DNA of 28,959 nucleotides from Verrucomicrobia bacterium UBA3841. GTDB taxonomy: Bacteria; Verrucomicrobiota; Kiritimatiellia; RFP12; UBA1067. Of the stretch, positions 1 to 7,159 are shown in pieces. The notes under the pieces are model-generated. The model had not been told where the DNA came from and did no database searches. It worked only from the letters and a program-made list of their open reading frames with translations. A program made the position numbers and the translations under genes. The DNA lies in contig DGHT01000034.1 in the NCBI GenBank assembly GCA_002392765.1, forward strand, positions 1 through 28,959. The letters are read 5' to 3'. Every line of letters begins with the position of its first letter. The first letter of the stretch is position 1.

Positions 1-51
1 GCTCAACGGTTTAGAATCGCACCCGGCATCCCAAAAGCTCGCATTTCACTC

Positions 52-80
52 TTGATTTTCATGAAAGGGTTTAGTATAAT
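52..80 (+). promoter_or_regulatory. Sigma70-like promoter
   Basis: A TTGATT box at 52-57 and a perfect TATAAT at 75-80 are separated by exactly 17 bases, the ideal sigma70 spacing. Transcription would start near 87 and read into the GC-rich hairpin array. No open reading frame follows closely, so the product could be a leader or non-coding RNA, or the promoter could belong to a decayed gene. Activity is inferred from sequence only. Confidence 0.5.
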
Positions 81-163
81 TTTTGAGTTCAGACAATTGA
101 ACAATTGATCTTTGACAGGGCCGGCGGCGCTGAATGGCGCCGATCGGCCACCGGGCCGAAGCC

Positions 164-310
164 GGTAGGGACGGCGTTCCATCGCCGTCCGCCAGTCGGC
201 AAGGCCACAACCCCGGAACGGTAGGGCGCGATGACCCCATCGCGCCGCATGGTAGGGACTGCGTTCCATCGCCGTCCGCCGCCAACGGTAGGGCGTGTCG
301 CCCCGCGACC
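164..310. repeat. Tandem GGTAGGG hairpin repeats (four units)
   Basis: Four units each begin GGTAGGG, at 164, 220, 251 and 287. Each then carries its own inverted repeat. Unit 1 pairs GGACGGCG (169-176) with CGCCGTCC (183-190). Unit 2 pairs GGCGCGATG with CATCGCGCC. Unit 3 is unit 1 with one stem mismatch. Unit 4 is shorter and degenerate. The leader GGTAGGG is constant while the stems differ, so this is a palindromic-unit cluster rather than a simple tandem duplication. Units 1 and 3 have near-identical stems. It is not CRISPR-like, because spacing is irregular and the unit itself is self-complementary. I take it as an intergenic REP-type element, with function unknown. Confidence 0.7.
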
Positions 311-450
311 GCCGCCAACCCGGGGAGTTGCGGAAACGCATCCGACGCCCGCAGTACGCTACGCAATCTTGCGTATTTGGCTTTACGTGAAAACGACCAA
401 ATCTTCATACAGAAGCCGGATATGTAAGATGCGCTGCGTGTGTAATCCAC

Positions 451-533
451 ACGTGGCGTGTCTTCTATTCATGTTTCTGTATAGGCGCTTGGTCGTGCCT
501 CACGTAAGACATGGGTTTTAAGGCACGCCACGT
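451..533. repeat. Long-range inverted repeat, possible structured RNA
   Basis: ACGTGGCGTG at 451-460 is perfectly complementary to CACGCCACGT at 524-533. Inside it, CGTGCCT at 494-500 can pair with AGGCACG at 521-527 as an alternative. The 83-base segment could fold as one extended RNA or switch between two pairings. There is no T-run after it, so it is not an obvious terminator. No reading frame here has a ribosome binding site. Confidence 0.35.
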
Positions 534-735
534 TCTCTTTTCCGCGCCGATGCGGCGGGCCTTGTATTGAAGGCGTGGAAAGAAAGGAATGACAAATGAA
601 GTGAGATGTTATGGTTGCTATGTTTACTATGTTATCCATTCATGCGGATATCAATAGCTTAAATTACGATAGAGCAATTTCTAATGATGAGACACGGTTT
701 AAAAATCTGTAACATGCGAATCAAGGAAGTTCAGA
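534..735. other. Intergenic stretch without recognisable gene
   Basis: This AT-richer stretch lies between the structured region and the DUF4236 gene. It contains short ATG-started frames that stop within a few codons. Weak AT-rich promoter-like boxes occur around 610-640, but none matches both consensus hexamers. It probably holds the promoter of the downstream operon, which I cannot place. Confidence 0.4.
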
Positions 736-1017
736 ATGGGATTTAGGTTCCAAAGAAGAATAAAGATTCTGCCAGGGATTTCAATCAATCTCGGGAAGCG
801 CGGAGCATCGATATCGATGGGGCCGCGAGGGGCGCGCACGACCATTGGGTCGCGCGGCGTCAAGCATAGCTTTGGAATCCCCGGCACAGGTATCCGTTAT
901 GAAACGCCGTATAGGAAATGGGGGCATTCTCAGCAAAATACACTCCCTCCTCCGCCCTCTGCCGAATGTCCGCAAGTTTCCTTCTGGGAGCGATTGAGGA
1001 ACTTGTTAGGATTTTGA
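736..1017 (+). CDS. DUF4236 domain protein
   Basis: 93 residues. The first 56 or so match the DUF4236 pattern: a start of the form MGFRFxRRIKxxPGxxxNL, then the repeated short beta-like phrases SISMGPRGA, TTIGSRGV and FGIPGTGIRY. The rest is a proline-rich linker and a short basic tail ending FWERLRNLLGF. The start is supported by a GGAAG ribosome binding site just upstream. DUF4236 has no established biochemical role and is often a small N-terminal module of bacterial proteins of unknown function. The gene lies 37 bases upstream of the first TerY gene on the same strand, so it is plausibly the first gene of that operon. Family call is confident; function is unknown. Confidence 0.8.
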   Translation: MGFRFQRRIKILPGISINLGKRGASISMGPRGARTTIGSRGVKHSFGIPGTGIRYETPYRKWGHSQQNTLPPPPSAECPQVSFWERLRNLLGF

Positions 1018-1054
1018 TTTTGTTCAACCCAAGAAACGAAAGGAAAAAGAAACA

Positions 1055-1711
1055 ATGAGAAGACTACCAGTATACTTGCTTGTCGATGTGTCGGGATCGA
1101 TGCACGGTGAGCCGATTGAATCCGTGAAGAACGGACTCCAGATGCTTGTCGCGGCACTGCGTAAAGACCCGCAAGCACTGGAGACGGCCTATTTGAGCGT
1201 CATTACGTTCGGTAGTAGCGCACAGCAGATTGTGCCGTTAACGGAACTTAGCACATTTCAGATTCCGGAGATATCTGCTGGCGGATGCACGGTACTTGGT
1301 GAAGCGCTCAAACTTGTTTGCAAGTGTTATGAGAATGAGGTTACCAAGACGACATCAACACAAAAAGGTGACTGGCGTCCGATGGTGTTCATATTGACTG
1401 ATGGTGTTCCCACTGACGATCCTACAGAGGGCATCGCCGAATTCCATGCAAAGACATCGCGTGGCAATAATAAATGGGGCGTTGCGGTCAGCTGTGCTGC
1501 TGGCCCTGGTGCAGATAAGAATCTTCTTGCCCAAATCACCCCCGAAGCGGTTGTGGAACTCGCAACGGCTGATCCGGATTCGCTCAAGGCGTTCTTCAAG
1601 TGGGTCTCGTCTTCAATTTTGGAAACGTCGAAGAGCATCAACGAGTCTGGTACATCGACGGAAAGTATCAGCCAGCTTCCGCCGCCGCCGCCAGAAGTTC
1701 AAATTGTATAA
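1055..1711 (+). CDS. terY: TerY-type vWA domain protein (copy 1)
   Basis: 218 residues forming a single von Willebrand A domain of the TerY type. The metal-ion-dependent adhesion site is complete: D11-x-S13-x-S15 (DVSGS), T79 (GGCT) and D116 (LTDG). TerY proteins form the TerY-P triad with a PP2C phosphatase and a Ser/Thr-type kinase, both encoded directly downstream, and are thought to act as metal-dependent protein-assembly modules in the cytoplasm. The chain ends in a proline run (QLPPPPPE) with no zinc ribbon. The same run reappears as the hinge of the vWA-kinase fusion downstream. An AAAGGA ribosome binding site precedes the ATG at a slightly long spacing. The symbol reflects family resemblance, not a proven tellurite function. 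Confidence 0.88.
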   Translation: MRRLPVYLLVDVSGSMHGEPIESVKNGLQMLVAALRKDPQALETAYLSVITFGSSAQQIVPLTELSTFQIPEISAGGCTVLGEALKLVCKCYENEVTKTTSTQKGDWRPMVFILTDGVPTDDPTEGIAEFHAKTSRGNNKWGVAVSCAAGPGADKNLLAQITPEAVVELATADPDSLKAFFKWVSSSILETSKSINESGTSTESISQLPPPPPEVQIV

Positions 1712-1726
1712 TTAAGGTCTTTCATC

Positions 1727-1773
1727 CCATATCATCTCGCCAATGGAGATACCATTGAGTCGAGATGATATGG
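1727..1773. promoter_or_regulatory. Strong hairpin between terY and the PP2C gene
   Basis: A perfect 13-bp inverted repeat (1727-1739 with 1761-1773) encloses a second 6-bp stem, CAATGG at 1741-1746 with CCATTG at 1752-1757, around the loop AGATA. The predicted RNA is an almost continuous two-tier hairpin with a small asymmetric bulge. It begins 15 bases after the terY stop and ends 40 bases before the next start. No T-run follows, so it is unlikely to be an intrinsic terminator. Candidate roles are mRNA processing or stability control, attenuation or a protein-binding operator. It occupies the largest gap inside the cluster. Confidence 0.7.
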
Positions 1774-1813
1774 CGGTGATCAATTGTGTTTCTAACGAGT
1801 AGGAGGTTTCGCT

Positions 1814-3457
1814 ATGTCAGAGTGTATGAATAAAACAGAGTTTTTTGGGGCAAATCCCGTGAAAGAGATTTCTACAGCAAGTCCGGCTGGCATGGCGAAT
1901 GTAACAGAGCCAAACCAGACGTCATTCACAGCAGAAGATACAAGTGTCACTCCGACTTCGGAAAGGCAATTGGTCATGGTGACAGATAATATTGACGATA
2001 TTTCAGCTAATACTTCGCTTGAGACGGGAAAAGGGCTGTCGCAGAAAGTAGAGATGGAGTCAACCATAACAGAACAAGGCGGTTTGTCTCAGCCCCAAAT
2101 AGATGCTGAAGCAGAGGAAGTAACTTTGGAGAAGATTGATAAGCGCATACAATATCGTGCAATGCCATACGAGATAACGCTTCCTAACCTAACACTTGGG
2201 CGAGACACATTTGTTGAATACAAGTTGCCAAACGGCATAACTCTTGCCGATGAGTATGCGGCTGATGGCCGTCCTTGGATGGAAACGAAAGAGGTTAAGA
2301 TAGAGAAGTCGGAATCCGGGTTTAGAGTCTTCCCCAAAGATGGCATCACGGGTATTATTAGCTTTGATGTTTTTTATAACGACAATAAGACTTGCCGCTT
2401 TAATCTTACGATTAATCCCGATCCGTGGTCGCTTTGGACAGCAAAGGATCCTGCGGATGAACTTATAAAGTTTGCGCAAGATAAGGATAGGATTGCTAGA
2501 CATCATAAAAGCAGTATTTATTTAGAGGATGGAAATTTTACAGTTATAGGCGCAAGCAGGAGAGGCCGTTCTCATGAACATTCTGGCACGTTTCGGGATG
2601 ACGATTTAGGAATGTGGGCTGATGAGACAACAGGACGGTATGTGTTTATTGTTGCGGATGGAGCAGGAAGCGCAAGATATTCTCGCGAAGGTTCGCGTAT
2701 GGCCATTCAAATCCTGAAAGAAAAACTACCTGCAAATTTGACGGTGCAGATGTGGAATGAAGAGGGCGCAAACCTTCAGTCCAATGGGAAGGTAGGTGTT
2801 ATGCTAGCTTCCCTCGCGCGGTACGCTTATGGTTCAATCTCGGAATTTGTCAATTCCGAGAATAAAAAGCATCCAGAGGACAAATGGGAGGTGAGGGACT
2901 TTAACACAACGCTTCTTGTTGCAGCAGTCAAATGTGATCCCGATGGTAGTATGCGACTTGTTACTTTTTCCATTGGCGATGGTGCTATTGCATGGTTTGA
3001 TGGCGATAAGGCAGGTCTCATGTGTGCGCCAGATGGCGGTGAGTTTAGCGGAGGAACACGTTTTTTGACTACGCGCAGTGTTTGGGAAAAGGCAACAAAG
3101 GATTGGCCGACATTTTATAAAGAACGGGTGTTTTGCAAGAAGTTTTCTTCGGATGAAGCAAAGAAAATAACGCTGTTCCTTATGACTGATGGGGTTTCTG
3201 ATCCGTGGTTTGAAACGGATGCTTCACTCAACGACAGCGAGATGTGGAGTAAGTTTGCAAAAACGCTTAGACTTGGCGATGGGGAAAATCGGGCTGTTCT
3301 TAAACCGGAGTATTCTGCTGAGAAGAAAGCCCAAGAACTGACCGAATGGTTGCATTTTAAGATTAAGGGAAATCATGATGATAGAACGCTTATTATAGTG
3401 CAGCCACGAAATGGAGGGCGCAACCAAGAGGGGAGCGAGGAGGTCGCAAATGCCTAA
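1814..3457 (+). CDS. PP2C-type protein phosphatase of the TerY-P triad
   Basis: 547 residues. Residues 1 to about 108 are Ser/Thr/Glu-rich and probably disordered. Residues about 115-205 look like an all-beta Ig-like module ending FNLTINPDPWSLW, as I recall for TerY-P phosphatases. From about 230 to 530 is the PP2C domain. Visible motifs are RGRSHEHSG followed by RDDD (261-264), the metal-binding VADGAGS (D282, G283), a central SIGDG, LMTDGVSD and a C-terminal HDD (522-523) followed by RTLIIV. These supply the acidic residues for a Mn/Mg-dependent Ser/Thr phosphatase, probably opposing the kinase encoded next. AGGAGG at 1801-1806 is an excellent ribosome binding site. The last 8 bases overlap the kinase start, implying coupled translation. 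Confidence 0.88.
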   Translation: MSECMNKTEFFGANPVKEISTASPAGMANVTEPNQTSFTAEDTSVTPTSERQLVMVTDNIDDISANTSLETGKGLSQKVEMESTITEQGGLSQPQIDAEAEEVTLEKIDKRIQYRAMPYEITLPNLTLGRDTFVEYKLPNGITLADEYAADGRPWMETKEVKIEKSESGFRVFPKDGITGIISFDVFYNDNKTCRFNLTINPDPWSLWTAKDPADELIKFAQDKDRIARHHKSSIYLEDGNFTVIGASRRGRSHEHSGTFRDDDLGMWADETTGRYVFIVADGAGSARYSREGSRMAIQILKEKLPANLTVQMWNEEGANLQSNGKVGVMLASLARYAYGSISEFVNSENKKHPEDKWEVRDFNTTLLVAAVKCDPDGSMRLVTFSIGDGAIAWFDGDKAGLMCAPDGGEFSGGTRFLTTRSVWEKATKDWPTFYKERVFCKKFSSDEAKKITLFLMTDGVSDPWFETDASLNDSEMWSKFAKTLRLGDGENRAVLKPEYSAEKKAQELTEWLHFKIKGNHDDRTLIIVQPRNGGRNQEGSEEVANA

Positions 3458-4973
3458 GAAAGGTGATGTTATAACGGTAAAGGCAATTTCTGGGCACGCC
3501 TATAAGTATGTCTGGACAGATTCGCCAAATGCAGGCGCAATGAAGGATGTCTATTTTGCGCCCGACCGGTCGTATGTTGTGGCGTTCTTTAAGGAGCCCC
3601 AAGATGCCAATGCTGTTGACCGTCTTCAAAATCTTGTCGGGACATATCGGCAAGGTATCTTTGGCAGTGCAGGCGGTGAGTATTGGAAAAAGATATATTG
3701 TTGGCCTAGTGATCTCATTAGGGAAGGCAGCAGGGTTGGTCTTATTGTTCCTGCTTATCATCCTGAGTTCTTTTTTAAACATGATGGACCAACATTGCCA
3801 ATGAAGGGGCTAGAGAAAGAAGGGAAATGGTACACCAGCCCAGAACATCATTTCAGGAATTTAAGCGAAAAAGAGATTGGCAACTGGCATAGCTTTTTCG
3901 ATGTCTGCCTTTTGCTTGCAAGAGGTGTTAGGCGTATGCACAATGCTGGGCTAGCCCACTCTGACCTCTCCTACAAGAATGTTCTCATAGACCCTGTTAC
4001 ACCATCTGCGGCGATTATTGATATTGACGGATTGGTTGTTCCTGGCAAATATCCGCCGGATGTTATAGGCACTCCTGACTTCATCGCCCCAGAAGTGTAC
4101 GAGACAATGTCGTTGCCTAAGAATGACCCTAAACGTAAATTGCCGTGTCAGAATACAGATAGGCATGCGCTCGCAGTGCTTATCTACATGTACCTGTTGT
4201 ATCGCCATCCCTTGCGTGGACGACAGATTTGCGACATTGACGATCCACAGAAAGACGAACAGTTGTCGATGGGCGCAAAGGCAGTGTTCATTGAAGACCC
4301 GACTAACAAAGTTAATCGTTACGATGTGAATTGGGTGCACGACAACTATCCAAGGTCAAAGTGGCCGTATCTTCTGCCGTGGATGGATCTCAACAAATTG
4401 CCATATACGATTCTGGGGCCGCATCTTAAGGCTTTGTTTGACCGAGCATTTATTCAGGGGCTTCACAACCCTAGTGCCCGGCCAGCCGCTTTCGAGTGGG
4501 AAGATGCAATAATTCAGACGATGGACTTGATGATCCCCTGTCAGAATTCGAGCTGCAAGCAGAAGTGGTTTGTGTTCGACAACTCAGCATCTAATCCTAA
4601 ATGCCCGTTCTGCGGCACCCCGTACAAGATCCCGCTACCGGTCTTGAATCTTTACAACAGGGCCAGTTCGTCGTATAAACCGACTGGCATGCGCGTAATG
4701 GTTTACAACGGAACGCGCCTGTATCAGTGGCATGCGAATCCGAGGGTGGCACGCAACGAGAAGCTGACGGATGAACAGAAGAAGTCGCTTGCGTGTTTCC
4801 AGTTCCATCAAGGCAAGTGGTATCTGCGAAACGAACGGGCGAAGGGCATGACTGATTTGCAAACCAAGCAGCCAATCCCTGCTGGAAGCATCGTGGAGCT
4901 CAAGGATGGCGTCCAAATCCGCCTTGACGACGAGAACTCAAGGATGATCTATGTACAGATGGTGAACAAATAA
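3450..4973 (+). CDS. TerY-P protein kinase with zinc ribbon and C-terminal FHA-like domain
   Basis: 507 residues from the ATG that follows GAGGAGG and overlaps the phosphatase stop; an ATG 13 codons upstream has no such site. The divergent kinase domain occupies about 10-350: beta-3 lysine K48 (VVAFFK), catalytic loop HSDLSYKN (H170, D172, N177), metal-binding region DIDG (191-194), then IAPEVYE and the helix LAVLIYMYLLYRHPLRG. A zinc ribbon follows (C364, C369, C385, C388). Residues about 414-507 form a beta-rich, FHA-like domain that could bind phosphothreonine, though this is inferred from pattern only. All catalytic residues are present, so this is the likely active kinase of the triad, paired with the PP2C protein as its antagonist. 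Confidence 0.88.
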   Translation: MPKKGDVITVKAISGHAYKYVWTDSPNAGAMKDVYFAPDRSYVVAFFKEPQDANAVDRLQNLVGTYRQGIFGSAGGEYWKKIYCWPSDLIREGSRVGLIVPAYHPEFFFKHDGPTLPMKGLEKEGKWYTSPEHHFRNLSEKEIGNWHSFFDVCLLLARGVRRMHNAGLAHSDLSYKNVLIDPVTPSAAIIDIDGLVVPGKYPPDVIGTPDFIAPEVYETMSLPKNDPKRKLPCQNTDRHALAVLIYMYLLYRHPLRGRQICDIDDPQKDEQLSMGAKAVFIEDPTNKVNRYDVNWVHDNYPRSKWPYLLPWMDLNKLPYTILGPHLKALFDRAFIQGLHNPSARPAAFEWEDAIIQTMDLMIPCQNSSCKQKWFVFDNSASNPKCPFCGTPYKIPLPVLNLYNRASSSYKPTGMRVMVYNGTRLYQWHANPRVARNEKLTDEQKKSLACFQFHQGKWYLRNERAKGMTDLQTKQPIPAGSIVELKDGVQIRLDDENSRMIYVQMVNK

Positions 4974-4982
4974 GGAATCTAA

Positions 4983-7142
4983 ATGCGCAGATTGCCGATA
5001 TATATTCTGGTCGACACATCTGAGTCGATGCGGGGCGAGCCGATAGAGTCTGTAAAGAACGGACTCCAAATGCTTGTTTCGGCATTGCACAAAGACCCGC
5101 AAACACTTGAGACCGCTTGGTTAAGTGTAATTACCTTCGGGGGCGTTGCGCGTCAAATTGTTCCACTGACGAATCTTTGTTCGTTTGAGGTTCCTGATCT
5201 GATTGCTGGTGGTGACAGAATGCTTGGCGCAGCATTGAGGCTTCTTTGTAAATGCAGGACAAATGAAGTGGTGCTGCCAACAGCAAACTTCAAAGGTGAT
5301 TGGCTTCCGAATGTGTTTATACTAACTGATGGACGCCCAGACGACGACATAACAAATAGTCTTTCCGCATTTCAGGCAATGAAATGGGCTGTAACTGTCA
5401 GTTGCGCTGTCGGTCCGTGTGCAGATAAAAATTTGATGAATCAAATTACGCCAGATTGTGTTGTCGATTTGGCAAGTGCGGATCAATCAACGTTAATTAG
5501 CTTTTTCAGATCATATTGGGTTGATTGTGAGCTTGATTATACAGAAAATGAAAATTCGACAACTGATTCATTGCCGCCTCCTCCGCCAGAAGTCGTGATA
5601 AGTGACGATAGGCCATCGTTGCAAGATGGCGATGTGTTGACGGCAAAAGGTGTTTCTGGGGAAGAATATAAATACGTGTGGACGAGCAATCCGCCAGCAG
5701 GGGCGATGAAGAATGTCTATTTTGCTCCTGATAAGTCGTATGTAGTGGCCTATTTTAGGGATTCGCAGGATTCGACTACCGTCGAGAGAATGCAATATAT
5801 CGTTGAAATGGGAAGGCGATATATTTATGGTGGAATTGACGGTGCGTATTGGACTCATTTGTTTTGTTGGCCTAAAGACCTGATACGAGAACCTAACAAG
5901 CTTGGTGTGGTAATTCCAACCTTCCACGATAAGTTTTATTTCAAGCATGATGGCCCGACCGTTTCCTTGAAAGGCATGGAGAAAGCGGGGAAGTGGTTTA
6001 CCAGTCCAGAGCATCATTTTAGAAATATCCCTTCTGAGGAGGCGGGAGATTGGCGAAGTTTCTTTAACATTTCGTTACAGATAGCAAGGGCGGTGAGGAA
6101 ACTGCACGATATGGGCTTTGCCCATGCAGACTTGAGCTATAAGAATGTATTAGTTGATCCTGTGTCCTCGTCGATTCAGTTAATCGGATTAGATTATGAG
6201 CTGGTTGTTCTAGGCAAGTATCCTCCGAACGCCATCGGCACCCCTGATTTCATGGCTCCTGAGATTTATCAGACGATACATCTTCGTTCTGGCGATCCTA
6301 ATCGTAAACAGCCCAACGTCGAAACAGATTTGCATTCACTTGCAGTCCTCATATATATGTATCTCCTCTATCGTCATCCGTTGCGTGGGCGGCAGATTTG
6401 CGACAAAGATGATCAACAGAGAGACGAACTGATGACGATGGGCGAAAAGGCGGTGTTTATCGAAGATCCGACAAACAAAGTGAACCGCTATGACGTGGAT
6501 TGGGTACGTGACAATTATCCAAAATCGAAGTTGCCATATATCCTGCCTTGGATGGACTTGGATAAATTGCCGTACACGATTCTTGGCCCGTACCTTAAGG
6601 ACTTATTAGATCGTGCGTTTGTGCAGGGACTCCATAATCCGTCTCTTCGTCCTAAAGCCGAGGAATGGGAGGTTGCACTTGTTCAGACAATGGACTTAAT
6701 GATCCCTTGCCAGAACCCAAGTTGCAAGCAGAAGTGGTTTGTGTTCGACAATTCCGCATCGAAACCGAAGTGCCCGTTTTGCGGTGCATCGTATGACATC
6801 CCTCTCCCCGTTTTGAACCTCTACGACCGTGAGGGGACGACGTACAGGCCGACAGGCATGCGTGTTATGGTGTATAACGGGACGCGGCTTTATCTATGGC
6901 ATACGAATCCTAGGATTGTCCGCAACGAGAAGTTGACCGACGAGCAGAAGAAGTCGCTTGCCTGTTTCCAGTTCCATCAGGACAAATGGTATCTACGCAA
7001 CGAGCGGGCCAAATGGATGACTGATTTGCAGACCAAACAGCCAATCCCTGCCGGAAGCATCGTCGAACTCAAGGATGGCGTCCAAATCCGCCTTGATGAT
7101 GAAAACTCACGGATGATCTATGTGCAGATGGTAAACAAGTAG
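4983..7142 (+). CDS. vWA-kinase fusion, probable pseudokinase paralogue
   Basis: 719 residues. Residues 1-180 are a TerY-like vWA domain very close to copy 1; after a proline hinge (PPPPP near 198-202) comes a full paralogue of the upstream kinase, including zinc ribbon (C576, C581, C597, C600) and FHA-like tail. Key residues differ. The MIDAS threonine is R79 (GGDR instead of GGCT). The beta-3 lysine is R259 (VVAYFR instead of VVAFFK). The DIDG segment reads GLDYE (402-406). The catalytic loop HADLSYKN (D383) is intact. Loss of three separate functional positions suggests a scaffold or regulatory pseudokinase rather than an enzyme, though residual activity is possible. AAGGAA precedes the ATG, 9 bases after the previous stop. 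No PP2C gene accompanies this second copy. Confidence 0.87.
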   Translation: MRRLPIYILVDTSESMRGEPIESVKNGLQMLVSALHKDPQTLETAWLSVITFGGVARQIVPLTNLCSFEVPDLIAGGDRMLGAALRLLCKCRTNEVVLPTANFKGDWLPNVFILTDGRPDDDITNSLSAFQAMKWAVTVSCAVGPCADKNLMNQITPDCVVDLASADQSTLISFFRSYWVDCELDYTENENSTTDSLPPPPPEVVISDDRPSLQDGDVLTAKGVSGEEYKYVWTSNPPAGAMKNVYFAPDKSYVVAYFRDSQDSTTVERMQYIVEMGRRYIYGGIDGAYWTHLFCWPKDLIREPNKLGVVIPTFHDKFYFKHDGPTVSLKGMEKAGKWFTSPEHHFRNIPSEEAGDWRSFFNISLQIARAVRKLHDMGFAHADLSYKNVLVDPVSSSIQLIGLDYELVVLGKYPPNAIGTPDFMAPEIYQTIHLRSGDPNRKQPNVETDLHSLAVLIYMYLLYRHPLRGRQICDKDDQQRDELMTMGEKAVFIEDPTNKVNRYDVDWVRDNYPKSKLPYILPWMDLDKLPYTILGPYLKDLLDRAFVQGLHNPSLRPKAEEWEVALVQTMDLMIPCQNPSCKQKWFVFDNSASKPKCPFCGASYDIPLPVLNLYDREGTTYRPTGMRVMVYNGTRLYLWHTNPRIVRNEKLTDEQKKSLACFQFHQDKWYLRNERAKWMTDLQTKQPIPAGSIVELKDGVQIRLDDENSRMIYVQMVNK

Positions 7143-7159
7143 AGAAAGGGAATAGAAAA

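Noticed and set aside
164..310. Possible CRISPR array
   Set aside because: Unit spacing is irregular (56, 31 and 36 bases), units are self-complementary, only the 7-base leader is constant and no cas gene is present.
3..521. Several open frames on both strands across the first 520 bases
   Set aside because: They run through the GGTAGGG hairpin repeats, giving repetitive Arg/Pro/Ala peptides. None has a ribosome binding site or family resemblance.
1727..1773. Intrinsic terminator after terY
   Set aside because: The stem is strong, but it is not GC-rich at its base and is followed by CGGTGATC, not a T-run.
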